Assembly: GCF_014779795.1 (NCBI RefSeq)
Contig: NZ_JACXZS010000001.1
Span: forward strand, 310,001 to 374,000
Direction: 5' to 3'
DNA: 64,000 nucleotides
Origin: Microbacterium helvum
GTDB taxonomy: Bacteria > Actinomycetota > Actinomycetes > Actinomycetales > Microbacteriaceae
Positions 9,361-17,093 of this stretch are shown here, piece by piece. Each line of letters opens with the position of its first letter. Positions within the stretch are counted from its first letter, which is position 1. The position numbers and the translations under genes are program-made. Under the pieces are notes generated by a model, which saw only the letters and a list, made by a program, of their open reading frames with translations, did not search any database and was not told the DNA's origin.

Positions 9361-10701
9361 GTGAGTGAACGCGTTCTCGTCAGTCAGTTGAAGGGTCTCC
9401 CCGACGGACCCGTCTCGGTGTCGGGCTGGGTGGAGACCGTCCGCGATCAGAAGAAGGTGCAGTTCGTCATCCTTCGCGACGAGACCGGGGCGGTGCAGCT
9501 GGTCAACCCGGCCACGCGCCCGGCAGAGGACGGCAGTGAGCAGGATGCCGCGGCCCTCGCGCTCACCGACGTCATCTCGAACCTCGCCACGGGCACCTTC
9601 CTGACGGTGCGGGGCGAGCTCAAGCACGACGAGCGCGTCAAGCTCGGCGGCGTCGAGATCAAGATCGGCTCTCTCGACATCGCCGCCGCGGCGCTCCCCG
9701 AGACGCCCATCGCCGCCGACTCCGGTCTCGACAAGCGCATGGACTGGCGCTTCCTCGACCTGCGTCAGCGCCGCAACAACCTCATCTTCCGCGTGCAGAC
9801 GACGCTCGAGCACGCGTTCCGCTCGTACTGGATCGAGCGCGACTACATCGAGGTGCACTCCCCCAAGCTCATGGCGAGCGCGTCGGAGTCCAACGCCGAG
9901 CTGTTCTCGCTCGACTACTTCGAGGACAAGACGGCGTACCTCGCGCAGTCGCCGCAGTTCTTCAAGCAGATGGCGCAGGTCGCAGGCTTCGGCAAGATCT
10001 TCGAGATCGCGCCGGCCTTCCGCGCCGACCCCTCGTTCACCTCGCGTCACGCGACCGAGTTCACCTCCGTGGACGCCGAGATCAGCTGGATCGACTCCCA
10101 CGAGGACGTCGCCACGATGCAGGAGGAGCTGCTGCAGGCCGGCTTCCAGGCGGTGAAAGACAAGCACGGCGCCGAGATCGAAGAGCTCTTCGGTCTCGAA
10201 GTGCAGGTGCCCAGCATCCCCTTCCCGCGCATCCCGCTCGCCGAGGCGCGCCAGATCGTGAAGGGCCGCGGCTACGACATCCCCCGTACCGACGGCGACC
10301 TCGACCCCGAGGGCGAGCGTCAGATCTCGGCCTACGTCGAAGAGACCTATGGCCACCAGTTCGTGTTCATCACGGACTACCACCCCGAGATCCGCGCGTT
10401 CTACCACATGCGCGACGAAGAGACCGGGCTCACCAAGTCGTACGACCTGCTCTTCAAGGGCGTCGAGATCACGACCGGCGCGCAGCGCGAGCACCGCGTC
10501 GACGTGCTGATCGAGCAGGCGAAGGAGAAGGGCCTGGGCGCCGAGCACCTCGACTTCTACTTCGACTTCTTCCGCTACGGCGCCCCGCCGCACGGCGGCT
10601 TCGGCATGGGCCTCGCGCGCGTGCTGATGCTGCTGCTCGGCCAGGACTCGATCCGCGAGGTCACCTACCTCTTCCGCGGTCCGACGCGCCTCGCGCCGTA
10701 A
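9361..10701 (+). CDS. aspS: Aspartyl-tRNA synthetase, archaeal/non-discriminating type
   Basis: It charges tRNA(Asp), and in this subtype probably also tRNA(Asn), with aspartate. At 446 residues it is the short archaeal-like form, without the roughly 120-residue GAD insertion of bacterial AspRS. An N-terminal OB-fold (about 10-110) is followed by the class II catalytic core. Motif 2 is in FRADPSFTSRHATEFTS and motif 3 in GGFGMGLARVLMLLLG. I start at the GTG at 9361 (SERVLVSQLKG) because the -10 TAGACT lies 8 nt upstream and the preceding codons are not family-like. Non-discrimination would require a GatCAB amidotransferase to convert Asp-tRNA(Asn), which is not in the window. Confidence 0.93.
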   Translation: MSERVLVSQLKGLPDGPVSVSGWVETVRDQKKVQFVILRDETGAVQLVNPATRPAEDGSEQDAAALALTDVISNLATGTFLTVRGELKHDERVKLGGVEIKIGSLDIAAAALPETPIAADSGLDKRMDWRFLDLRQRRNNLIFRVQTTLEHAFRSYWIERDYIEVHSPKLMASASESNAELFSLDYFEDKTAYLAQSPQFFKQMAQVAGFGKIFEIAPAFRADPSFTSRHATEFTSVDAEISWIDSHEDVATMQEELLQAGFQAVKDKHGAEIEELFGLEVQVPSIPFPRIPLAEARQIVKGRGYDIPRTDGDLDPEGERQISAYVEETYGHQFVFITDYHPEIRAFYHMRDEETGLTKSYDLLFKGVEITTGAQREHRVDVLIEQAKEKGLGAEHLDFYFDFFRYGAPPHGGFGMGLARVLMLLLGQDSIREVTYLFRGPTRLAP

Positions 10702-10708
10702 GCACGAC

Positions 10709-10754
10709 CGCACGGAGCCCCGTGAGCGCCTCGCCGCTCACGGGGCTCCGTGCG
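10709..10754. terminator. Bidirectional hairpin between aspS and the cupin-XRE gene
   Basis: Arms 10709-10728 and 10735-10754 are a perfect 20-bp inverted repeat with a 6-nt loop. The hairpin sits between convergent genes and overlaps the last codons of the XRE gene. There is no clear U-run, as is common in high-G+C genomes. Confidence 0.75.
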
Positions 10755-11289
10755 TGTGCATGCGCTCCCCCGACGCGCTGAAGATGCTCAGCACCTCGGC
10801 CGGGCCATCGGCGGTCGCGCTCAGGCTGTGCGGCAGGCGCGTGTCGAACTCGGCGGCCTCGCCCCGCTCGATGACGTGCTCGTGGTCGTCCAGCGCCAGG
10901 CGCAGCCGGCCGCTGAGCACGTACAGCCATTCGTAACCGTCGTGCACGCGGGGTTCGGGCGCCTGCGCGACCGCCGGGAAGGTGATCTTGTACGTCTGCA
11001 CCGGCGAGTGGTCGAGGGTGAGGGGCGCGATCACCATGCCCTCGCGCCGTTGGACCGGCCGGTGCACGCGGGGGTCGGCGGGCGCCTCGGGCAGCAGGTC
11101 GTCGATCCGGATGCCGAGCTGTCGGGTGAGCGGGAGCAGGAGCTCCAGCGATGCCTGGCGCTTGCCGGCCTCCAGGCGCGAGAGCGTGCTGGGCGACATG
11201 CCGGCACGGGTCGCGAGGTCGTCGAGCGTCCAGCCACGGTCTTTGCGCGCGGCGCGCAGCCGCGGGCCGACCTGATCCAGTGCATCCAT
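10738..11289 (-). CDS. XRE-family transcriptional regulator with C-terminal cupin domain
   Basis: Residues 8-62 form a lambda-repressor-type HTH (RAARKDRGWTLDDLATRAG..STLSRLEAGKR). Residues 95-175 form a cupin sensor barrel with the pattern HDGYEWLYVLSGRLRL then F.TRLPHS. The ATG at 11289 gives 183 residues; a start at 11313 would add eight unconserved residues and overlap the operator. The family usually binds a small ligand and controls its own gene and a neighbour. It is divergent from the oxidoreductase-methyltransferase gene, with a perfect palindrome between them, so I infer that it regulates that gene. The ligand is unknown. Confidence 0.88.
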   Translation of the reverse strand: MDALDQVGPRLRAARKDRGWTLDDLATRAGMSPSTLSRLEAGKRQASLELLLPLTRQLGIRIDDLLPEAPADPRVHRPVQRREGMVIAPLTLDHSPVQTYKITFPAVAQAPEPRVHDGYEWLYVLSGRLRLALDDHEHVIERGEAAEFDTRLPHSLSATADGPAEVLSIFSASGERMHTHGAP

Positions 11290-11309
11290 GGGTTCATCTT
11301 GCCATTTCT

Positions 11310-11323
11310 GCAAACCTGTTTGC
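11310..11323. promoter_or_regulatory. Palindromic operator candidate between divergent genes
   Basis: GCAAACCTGTTTGC is a 14-bp inverted repeat with 6-bp arms and a 2-bp centre. It lies 21 bp upstream of the XRE start and 32 bp upstream of the fusion gene start. It is the obvious binding site for the dimeric cupin-XRE protein. Confidence 0.55.
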
Positions 11324-11354
11324 CAATGTGGCCGCGTGCGTCGAAGCTGGAGTC

Positions 11355-12887
11355 ATGGAGAACGAGTGGGATGCCGTCGTCATCGGCGGCGGTACGGCCG
11401 GGCTGAGCGCCGCGCAGATGCTGGGCCGCTCCCGGCGCCGCACCTTGGTGATCGACAGCGGGATGCCGCGCAACCGGTTCGCGGAGCACATGCACGGCGT
11501 GCTCGGCCACGACGGCTCATCCCCGACCGGGTTGCTGGCCACGGGCCGCGACGAGGCTCGGGCCTACGGGGTCGAATTCGCCGCCGGCGTGGTGATCGAC
11601 CTCGCCGACGAGGGCGCCGTGCTTCGCGTGACCCGCGAGGACGGGTCGGTCGACACCGCACGCGCCGTCGTCATCACGACGGGCATCCGCGACGAGCTTC
11701 CCGATGTGCCCGGTCTGCGCGAGGAGTGGGGCCGCACAGTGCTGCACTGCCCGTACTGCCACGGCTGGGAAGTGGCCGGGCGCCGCCTCGCCGTCCTCGC
11801 CACCTCGGCGGCGAGCCTGCACCAGGTCGAGCTCGTGCGCCAGCTCTCGGACGACGTCACGGTGTTCACGGGCGAGCCCTGGGACGAATCGGCGATCGTC
11901 CGGCTGAGCGCCCGCGACATCCGGATCGTGGCCGCTCCCGTGCGAGCCGTCACCGGCCGCGACGGCGCGCTCGCGATCGAGACCGAGGCCGGCGAAGAGG
12001 TGGTGGTCGACGCGCTGTTCACCGGCGGGACGCCCGTTCTCGATCTGGGGTACGCCGACGGCCTGCGGCTCGCCCGCGCCGAAGCGCCCGGCAGCCCGCT
12101 GGTCGCCGACCTGCGCGGGGCGACCAGCCACCCCCGCGTCTTCGCCGCAGGCAATGTGACAGGGCCGTTCGGCAACGTGCCGCTGTCGATGGGGGCCGGA
12201 TCGATGGCCGGGGCCGGCGCGAACGCGATGCTCGCCGCCGAGGACTTCGACCGGGCGGTCGAGGAGCGCACCGCGCTGCGCAACGCCGGCTGGGAGCAGC
12301 GCTACGCCGCCGAAGAACGCTTCTGGTCGGGACGCGTCAACGCGACGATGGCGGCCATCGTCTCCGGGCTCGAACCCGGGACGGCGCTCGATCTCGGCTC
12401 GGGCGAAGGCGGAGACGTCGTCTGGCTCGCCGAGCGCGGCTGGCGCGCGACCGGGGTCGACGTCTCGGCGACCGCGGCGCGACGTGCCGCCGACCTCGCC
12501 GCGTCGCACCGAGTCGACGCCGACTTCCGTGTCGGGGACGGGGCGGCATCCGTTCCCGGCGAGTTCGACCTCGTGCTCGCGAGCTTCCTGCACTCCTGGG
12601 AGCCGGACTTCCCCCGCCTGCGCATGCTGCGCGAAGCGGCGGACCGCGTGGCACCCGGCGGCAGGCTGCTGATCGTGTCGCATGCCGCCCCGCCGCCGTG
12701 GGCTCGTGAGGTCCCCGTGCACGCCCCCGTCATGCGCACGCCCGAAGAGGAGCTCACGCTGCTCGATCTCGACCCCACCCGGTGGCAGCCCGAGCTGGTC
12801 GAGGTGCGCCGCCGCGAGGCGACGGCGCCCGACGGCACGCCGGCGCACCTCGACGACGGCGTGCTGCTGCTGCGCCGCGTCAGCTGA
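11355..12887 (+). CDS. Fusion of thioredoxin reductase-like FAD oxidoreductase and class I SAM methyltransferase
   Basis: Residues 1-300 match the thioredoxin reductase fold: the FAD-binding GGGTAGLSAA at 11-20, a redox-like CPYCHGWE at 132-139, a degenerate NAD(P) region (AVLATSAAS) and the C-terminal FAD motif VFAAGNVTG at 262-270. Residues about 320-510 are a Rossmann methyltransferase with motif I ALDLGSGEGGDVVWLA at 344-359 and acidic D369. Stand-alone homologues of the first half occur next to ArsR or XRE regulators, and a joined form is known in some actinobacteria. Substrates are unknown. The 510-residue frame is uninterrupted, so it is a true fusion. It is divergent from the cupin-XRE regulator. 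Confidence 0.87.
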   Translation: MENEWDAVVIGGGTAGLSAAQMLGRSRRRTLVIDSGMPRNRFAEHMHGVLGHDGSSPTGLLATGRDEARAYGVEFAAGVVIDLADEGAVLRVTREDGSVDTARAVVITTGIRDELPDVPGLREEWGRTVLHCPYCHGWEVAGRRLAVLATSAASLHQVELVRQLSDDVTVFTGEPWDESAIVRLSARDIRIVAAPVRAVTGRDGALAIETEAGEEVVVDALFTGGTPVLDLGYADGLRLARAEAPGSPLVADLRGATSHPRVFAAGNVTGPFGNVPLSMGAGSMAGAGANAMLAAEDFDRAVEERTALRNAGWEQRYAAEERFWSGRVNATMAAIVSGLEPGTALDLGSGEGGDVVWLAERGWRATGVDVSATAARRAADLAASHRVDADFRVGDGAASVPGEFDLVLASFLHSWEPDFPRLRMLREAADRVAPGGRLLIVSHAAPPPWAREVPVHAPVMRTPEEELTLLDLDPTRWQPELVEVRRREATAPDGTPAHLDDGVLLLRRVS

Positions 12888-12904
12888 GACGGCCTCCGCC
12901 CCCA

Positions 12905-12910
12905 TAGTGT
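12905..12910 (+). promoter_or_regulatory. -10 element (TAGTGT) for leaderless phosphatase gene
   Basis: TAGTGT lies 6 nt before the GTG start at 12917. This spacing places the start site on or next to the start codon. Confidence 0.45.
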
Positions 12911-12916
12911 GGACCG

Positions 12917-13705
12917 GTGATCACGATCGACGGGCTGCAGAACTTCCGCGACACGGGCGGCACGCCGCTCACGACGGGCGGTGCGACGCGTTCCGGAGTG
13001 CTCTACCGGTCGGAGGCGCTGAGCACGCTCACGCCGACCGGTGTCGAACAGCTCGCGGCGTCGGGCATCGGCGTGATCGCCGACTTCCGGACCGACCTGG
13101 AACGGGGCATGTCGCCCGACGTGCTGCCAGCGTCGCGACCCTTCGAGGTCGTCGCCCTGCCGTTGCTCGAGGGCGCGATGACCGGCTTCGCGCAGGCGGC
13201 GACGCAGGCGGCGGATCCGGATGCCGCCGGCCAGGCGATCGCGTCCGCGCTGGCGCAGCTGCCCGGGCTCGGCGAGCTGTACGTCTCGATGCTCGAGCAC
13301 GGCGCGGCCGCCTTCGCCGAGGCCGCGCGCCTCGTCGCGGCCTCGCGGGACGACTCCCCCACCGCCGTCCTGGTGCACTGCACGGCAGGCAAGGATCGCA
13401 CCGGCGTCTCGGTCGCCCTGATCCTGGACACGGTCGGCGCCGATCGCGCGGCCGTCGTCGCCGACTACGCCGTGTCTGCCGAGCGTCTCTCGGGGCCGTG
13501 GGCGGAACGGATGCGGGGCATGGTCCGCTCGATGGGTGTGCCGCTCACTCCCGAGCTCGATGAACTGATCACCGCGACGCCGCCGTCGGCGATCGAGCAC
13601 GCGCTCACGTGGGTCGACGCGCAGGGCGGCTCGGCGGCCTACTTGCGGTCCGGCGGCCTGACCGACACCGAGCTCGACGCGCTGCGGTCGCGGCTGACCT
13701 CCTGA
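12917..13705 (+). CDS. Tyrosine-protein phosphatase (Tyr/Ser phosphatase family)
   Basis: The P-loop HCTAGKDRTG at residues 154-163 (nucleophile C155, R161) identifies the family of low-specificity tyrosine/serine phosphatases related to mycobacterial PtpB. The N-terminal NFRDTGG and a conserved FRTD..E segment are also typical. The length, 262 residues, is normal. The substrate could be a phosphoprotein or a phosphoinositide-like metabolite. The start is a GTG preceded at 6 nt by TAGTGT, so translation is probably leaderless. It is 29 bp after the fusion gene but probably has its own promoter. Confidence 0.88.
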   Translation: MITIDGLQNFRDTGGTPLTTGGATRSGVLYRSEALSTLTPTGVEQLAASGIGVIADFRTDLERGMSPDVLPASRPFEVVALPLLEGAMTGFAQAATQAADPDAAGQAIASALAQLPGLGELYVSMLEHGAAAFAEAARLVAASRDDSPTAVLVHCTAGKDRTGVSVALILDTVGADRAAVVADYAVSAERLSGPWAERMRGMVRSMGVPLTPELDELITATPPSAIEHALTWVDAQGGSAAYLRSGGLTDTELDALRSRLTS

Positions 13706-13815
13706 GCCCGCAGCATCCCCTTCCTTCCACCTTCGTGCGCCGCTAGCGTGAAGCCGGCGCGAGGCGCCGGGTGCACGGCGTCCGCCCTGCATCAACTTCT
13801 CTCGAGGGGGTTCCG

Positions 13816-13998
13816 ATGGCGGGCAAGTTCGAACTATGGGTCGACAAGGGCGGAGACTGGCGTTTCAACCTGAAGGCGTCCAACGGGCAGGTGATCGCGA
13901 GCAGTCAGGGGTACTCGTCGAAGGCGAGCGCGCTGGGCGGCATCGAGTCGATCAAGACGAACGCGCCCGGCGCGGAGGTCGTCGAGATCGAGAAGTGA
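13816..13998 (+). CDS. YegP-like DUF1508 protein
   Basis: This 60-residue protein consists of one DUF1508 unit: KFELWVDKGGDWRF, then KASNGQVIASSQGY, then a C-terminal strand. The family forms a small beta-alpha fold of unknown role. The ATG at 13816 follows a GAGGGGG Shine-Dalgarno sequence, so this gene, unlike many neighbours, has a normal leader. The preceding 110 bp contain its promoter region, but I cannot pick a convincing hexamer pair. Confidence 0.85.
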   Translation: MAGKFELWVDKGGDWRFNLKASNGQVIASSQGYSSKASALGGIESIKTNAPGAEVVEIEK

Positions 13999-14004
13999 CG
14001 ATGG

Positions 14005-14256
14005 TCAGCGTGCGGCGTCCAGCGCCGCGCGCAGACGATCGGGCGACACGCGCCAGTGACCGTGCAGCTCGCCGTCGATGAGGACGACCGGGATCTTCTC
14101 CCACCACGTGGCGTAGAGCGCGGGGTCGTCGGCGATCGACAGCTCCTCGACCTCCACCGCATCCTCGGGCAGCTCGGCGACCACGGTCTCGACGACCTCG
14201 CGCGCGACGTCGCACAGGTGGCAGTCGGGCTTGCCGATCAGGGTGAGCGTGGCCAT
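14005..14256 (-). CDS. Glutaredoxin-like protein (DUF836 type)
   Basis: The protein is 83 residues long with the active site CHLC near the N-terminus (IGKPDCHLCDVAREVV), the cis-proline segment KIPVVLIDGE and a C-terminal HWRVSPDRLRAAL. This matches small glutaredoxin-like proteins of actinobacteria. I use the ATG at 14256, because the earlier frame is Arg/Gly-rich and overlaps the rhodanese stop region. It follows the rhodanese gene by 17 bp on the same strand, which suggests a small sulfur-redox operon. Its partners are unknown. Confidence 0.88.
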   Translation of the reverse strand: MATLTLIGKPDCHLCDVAREVVETVVAELPEDAVEVEELSIADDPALYATWWEKIPVVLIDGELHGHWRVSPDRLRAALDAAR

Positions 14257-14273
14257 GCCGTGCCCGGCCCCGC

Positions 14274-14567
14274 TCAGGCCTCGACCGGGAAGCCGGCCGC
14301 GATCCACTCGTTCGTGCCACCGTCGACGTTGGTCACGTCGTAGCCGCGCGCCTCGAGCGCCTCGACCACCCGGCCCGAACGTCCGCCGACGGCGCAGATG
14401 ACGTCGAACGCGCCGTCGGGAAGCTCATCGAGGCGGCCGCCGATGACCGACATCGGGATGTTGACGGCGCCGGGCACGTGGCCGGCCGCGTACTCGTCGA
14501 TCTCGCGCACGTCGATGAGCGGGGTATCGACGCGCTCGCGAAGCTGCTGGACGGTGATGGACTTCAT
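14274..14567 (-). CDS. Rhodanese-like single-domain protein
   Basis: The 97-residue protein has the rhodanese elements LIDVREIDEYAAGHVPGAVN and the active-site loop CAVGGRSGR with the catalytic cysteine. Single-domain rhodaneses carry persulfide sulfur. It is followed by the glutaredoxin-like gene, which fits thiol or sulfur transfer. The upstream sequence CCCCGAAAGGCCGTC before the ATG contains a weak GAAAGG ribosome site. Confidence 0.9.
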   Translation of the reverse strand: MKSITVQQLRERVDTPLIDVREIDEYAAGHVPGAVNIPMSVIGGRLDELPDGAFDVICAVGGRSGRVVEALEARGYDVTNVDGGTNEWIAAGFPVEA

Positions 14568-14601
14568 GACGGCCTTTCGGGGTCCTGCGGAAGATACACG
14601 A

Positions 14602-14625
14602 AGCGCCCGTCCGGAGACAGGCGCT
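14602..14625 (-). terminator. Hairpin downstream of bS22
   Basis: On the minus strand AGCGCCTGTC and GACGGGCGCT pair around a TCCG loop with one mismatch, followed by TCGTG. It lies between the bS22 stop (14641) and the rhodanese start (14567). Confidence 0.55.
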
Positions 14626-14640
14626 AGGTGCGGATGCCGC

Positions 14641-14739
14641 TTACTTCTTGTTGCGGCGCTGGTGGCGAGTCTTGCGAAGCAGCTTGCGGTGCTTCTTCTT
14701 CGCCATGCGCTTGCGGCGCTTCTTGATGACAGAACCCAC
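14641..14739 (-). CDS. Small ribosomal protein bS22 (AURKAIP1/COX24 domain)
   Basis: A 32-residue, highly basic peptide starts at a GTG at 14739: MGSVIKKRRKRMAKKKHRKL followed by LRKTRHQRRNKK. It matches the actinobacterial ribosome-bound peptide described as bS22, found near the decoding centre of the 30S subunit in mycobacteria. A GAGG sequence lies upstream. It is frequently found beside the BldC-like HTH gene, as here. Automated gene callers often miss it because of its size. Confidence 0.9.
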   Translation of the reverse strand: MGSVIKKRRKRMAKKKHRKLLRKTRHQRRNKK

Positions 14740-14822
14740 GGAAAACCTCACTATGTCGGGGTCTGGGCGCGGCGTGTGCGGCGCCCGGGAACGGGCAGAT
14801 ACGGAAAATGCCTCGGAACAGT

Positions 14823-15023
14823 CTAGCCGACGTCGGCGATGGGCCGTTGCAGGGCCTCGGTGACCGCGGATTCCGGCACACGATAGCTGCGCCCGAAGCG
14901 CACGGCGGGAAGTTCCCCCGAGTGCACAAGGCGGTACACCGTCATCTTCGAGACACGCATCAGCTCGGCGACCTCGGCGACCGTGAGAAAGCGCACGTCC
15001 GGCAGCTCAGCCATGTCATTCAC
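14823..15023 (-). CDS. Excisionase/BldC-like helix-turn-helix DNA-binding protein
   Basis: The 66-residue protein is a single MerR-like winged HTH: FLTVAEVAELMRVSKMTVYR, then GELPAVRFGRSYRVPESAV. BldC proteins of this size are developmental regulators in Streptomyces and occur as housekeeping genes in most actinobacteria. Together with the adjacent bS22 gene this is a conserved actinobacterial pair. A TTTACA-N18-TAGAGT promoter lies upstream, with a small hairpin (15051-15067) in the leader. The target genes are unknown. Confidence 0.87.
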   Translation of the reverse strand: MNDMAELPDVRFLTVAEVAELMRVSKMTVYRLVHSGELPAVRFGRSYRVPESAVTEALQRPIADVG

Positions 15024-15073
15024 CTTCCCCAGATCTGTGACCGACTGTCAAAGCCCTGATCGGGCTTGGGATC

Positions 15074-15103
15074 ACTCTAGAGCTCCCGCGGGACGCGTGT
15101 AAA
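15074..15103 (-). promoter_or_regulatory. Promoter for the BldC-like gene
   Basis: On the minus strand TTTACA (15103-15098) and TAGAGT (15079-15074) are 18 bp apart. The expected leader is about 44 nt and begins with the hairpin AAGCCC-TGATC-GGGCTT at 15051-15067. Confidence 0.55.
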
Positions 15104-15138
15104 CCCGTGTGGCCCGTGGTGTTGCCGGGAACTCGCTG

Positions 15139-16068
15139 TCAGCCCGTCGGGTTCAGCTTCGCGCGGCGATCGCGCGCCGCGCGCGCCTCCTGGCGCTCGG
15201 CCTTGCGCGCAGCGCGCAGCACCTTCTCGGCGTCGCGCACCGCCTTGCGCGCCTCGCGGAACCGCTTGTCGTCGGCGATGTCGGCGTCGTCCGGGACCGC
15301 CCACGGGATGCCGGGGTCATGGCGTCCCTCGGCCGCCGCGGCGATGTAGTCGCCGATGCCGTCGAGGCCCCGCTCGAGGGCGAACGCGAACGGGTCGGAG
15401 TCATCGAGGAACGCCCCGGCGTCGATCGCGGCGCGCAGGTGCGGGTACGCGTCGCCCGTGATGAGCGCGCGGAACATCGCGTCCTCGGTGCGGGTGATCG
15501 CCGGACCGTCGAGGCCCTGCTCGCGGGCCAGCCGCGCGTAACCCGCCAGGATGCTGCCCGCCCACCGCGCCGCACCGCTCACGAACAGCATCACCGCGAG
15601 CCGCTCCTCGTGGGTGAGCTGCGTCTCGGCGAGCGCACCGATTCCGGCATCCATCCACGCGGCCATGTTCGGGGTGACCGGCACGCCGGAGATCGGGATG
15701 TCGAGCACCCAGGGGTGGGCGAGGTGGTTCTGCACCTGCTCGCGGTACAGCGCCTCGAGCTGCTCGCGCCATCCGCCCGCCTCGCGCACGGCGTCGGACG
15801 GGATGCCGGTCGCCTCCTCCTGCATGAGCAGGATGAGGTCCTCCTTGGCGCTGACATATCGGTACAGCGACATCGGCGTGAAGCCCATCCGCGCCGCGAC
15901 CGCCGCCATCGACACCGCCCCCAGCCCGTCGGCATCGGCGATCTCGACCGCGGCCTCGACGATGCGCTCGACGCTCATCTCGCGCTTGGGACCGCGCTGC
16001 GGGTTGGCGGCCACGCCCCAGGCGAGGGCGATGCCGCGCGGAAGCTCCGGCTCGAGGTCTTCGGTCAT
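15139..16068 (-). CDS. TetR-family transcriptional regulator
   Basis: The HTH lies at about residues 31-78 (MSVERIVEAAVEIADADG and MGFTPMSLYRYVSAKEDL). The long ligand domain resembles the tetracycline-repressor C-terminal type. The last 40 residues are an Arg/Ala-rich tail (RKAVRDAEKVLRAARKAER). At 309 residues it is longer than a typical TetR. It is divergent from a Drr-type ABC exporter, and palindromic sites lie between the two, so it probably represses the exporter and itself until a drug or lipid ligand binds. The -10 TAGGAT is 6 nt before the ATG, so its own transcript is probably leaderless. Confidence 0.9.
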   Translation of the reverse strand: MTEDLEPELPRGIALAWGVAANPQRGPKREMSVERIVEAAVEIADADGLGAVSMAAVAARMGFTPMSLYRYVSAKEDLILLMQEEATGIPSDAVREAGGWREQLEALYREQVQNHLAHPWVLDIPISGVPVTPNMAAWMDAGIGALAETQLTHEERLAVMLFVSGAARWAGSILAGYARLAREQGLDGPAITRTEDAMFRALITGDAYPHLRAAIDAGAFLDDSDPFAFALERGLDGIGDYIAAAAEGRHDPGIPWAVPDDADIADDKRFREARKAVRDAEKVLRAARKAERQEARAARDRRAKLNPTG

Positions 16069-16074
16069 GTCGTC

Positions 16075-16122
16075 ATCCTAGGACTGTTTATTACGTAAAC
16101 AGTGTGTTACCGTCATAAACAG
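16075..16122. promoter_or_regulatory. TetR operator region with the tetR -10 element
   Basis: CTGTTTA-TTACG-TAAACAG (16084-16102) is a perfect 7-bp inverted repeat. A third copy of the half-site TAAACAG lies at 16116-16122. The tetR -10 TAGGAT is at 16080-16075, directly beside the palindrome, so a bound dimer would block tetR, and the third half-site is on the exporter side. Confidence 0.65.
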
Positions 16123-16169
16123 TTGCGGCAGTAACCAGTTTTCCTGATACACGGAAGGATGCCTCACTC

Positions 16170-17093
16170 ATGATCCCCACACCTCCCGCCATCGACGTCC
16201 GCGGGCTCGGCAAGAGCTTCGGGCACTCCGTCGTCCTCGACGGGCTCGACCTCACCGTCCCCCGCGGCGAGATCTTCGCTCTGCTCGGCGCGAACGGCGC
16301 CGGCAAGACGACGACGATCTCGATCCTCACGACGCTGCAGCGACCCGATCGCGGCTCCGCCGCAGTGGCGGGCTTCGACGTCGCCGCCGCGCCCGACGCG
16401 GTGCGTCAGCGCATCGCGCTCACCGGCCAGTCGGCAGCTGTCGACGACACGCTCACCGGCACCGAGAACCTCGTGATGCTCGGTCGCCTGTCCGGCCTGT
16501 CCCCTCGCCGTGCGCGCGCCCGAGCGGCCGAGCTGCTCGAGCGCTTCGCGCTGAGGGATGCCGCCACCCGCCGGGTCGGGACCTACTCGGGCGGCATGCG
16601 CCGCCGGCTCGACCTCGCGCTGAGCTTCGTCGTGGTGCCCGAGGTGCTGTTCCTCGACGAGCCCACGACGGGCGTCGACCCGCGCAGCCGACGCGACCTG
16701 TGGGAGGTCATCCGCTCGCTGTCGGACGCGGGAACCACCGTCTTCCTCACGACGCAGTACCTGGAAGAGGCCGATCAGCTCGCCGACCGCGTCGCGGTGC
16801 TCGACGGCGGACGGATCGTCGCGACCGGAACCCCCGCCGAGCTCAAATCGCTCGTCGGCAGCGACACGGTCGTGCTGACGGGCGCCGACGGCGCTGTCGT
16901 GCGCGAGATCGCCACGGACGGATCGGTCGCCGGCCTGCGCGCCGCCATCGCGGAGCTCGGCGCGGACGAGGTCCCCGACGCCGAGGTCACCCTGCGTCGG
17001 CCCACGCTCGACGACGTCTTCCTGTCGCTCACCGGTTCCCCGGATGCCGCGGCACCCGCGCCCGCCCTCGACACCGCCAAGGAGCTCGCATGA
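16170..17093 (+). CDS. ABC transporter ATP-binding protein (DrrA type)
   Basis: The 307-residue ATPase has Walker A GANGAGKT at 40-47, the signature YSGGMRRRLDLA, Walker B VLFLDEPTTGVD and the C-terminal DrrA extension with RPTLDDVFLSLTG. The family energises export of drugs or lipids with a DrrB-type permease. The next gene is that permease and overlaps by ATGA. Expression is probably controlled by the divergent TetR protein. Confidence 0.93.
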   Translation: MIPTPPAIDVRGLGKSFGHSVVLDGLDLTVPRGEIFALLGANGAGKTTTISILTTLQRPDRGSAAVAGFDVAAAPDAVRQRIALTGQSAAVDDTLTGTENLVMLGRLSGLSPRRARARAAELLERFALRDAATRRVGTYSGGMRRRLDLALSFVVVPEVLFLDEPTTGVDPRSRRDLWEVIRSLSDAGTTVFLTTQYLEEADQLADRVAVLDGGRIVATGTPAELKSLVGSDTVVLTGADGAVVREIATDGSVAGLRAAIAELGADEVPDAEVTLRRPTLDDVFLSLTGSPDAAAPAPALDTAKELA

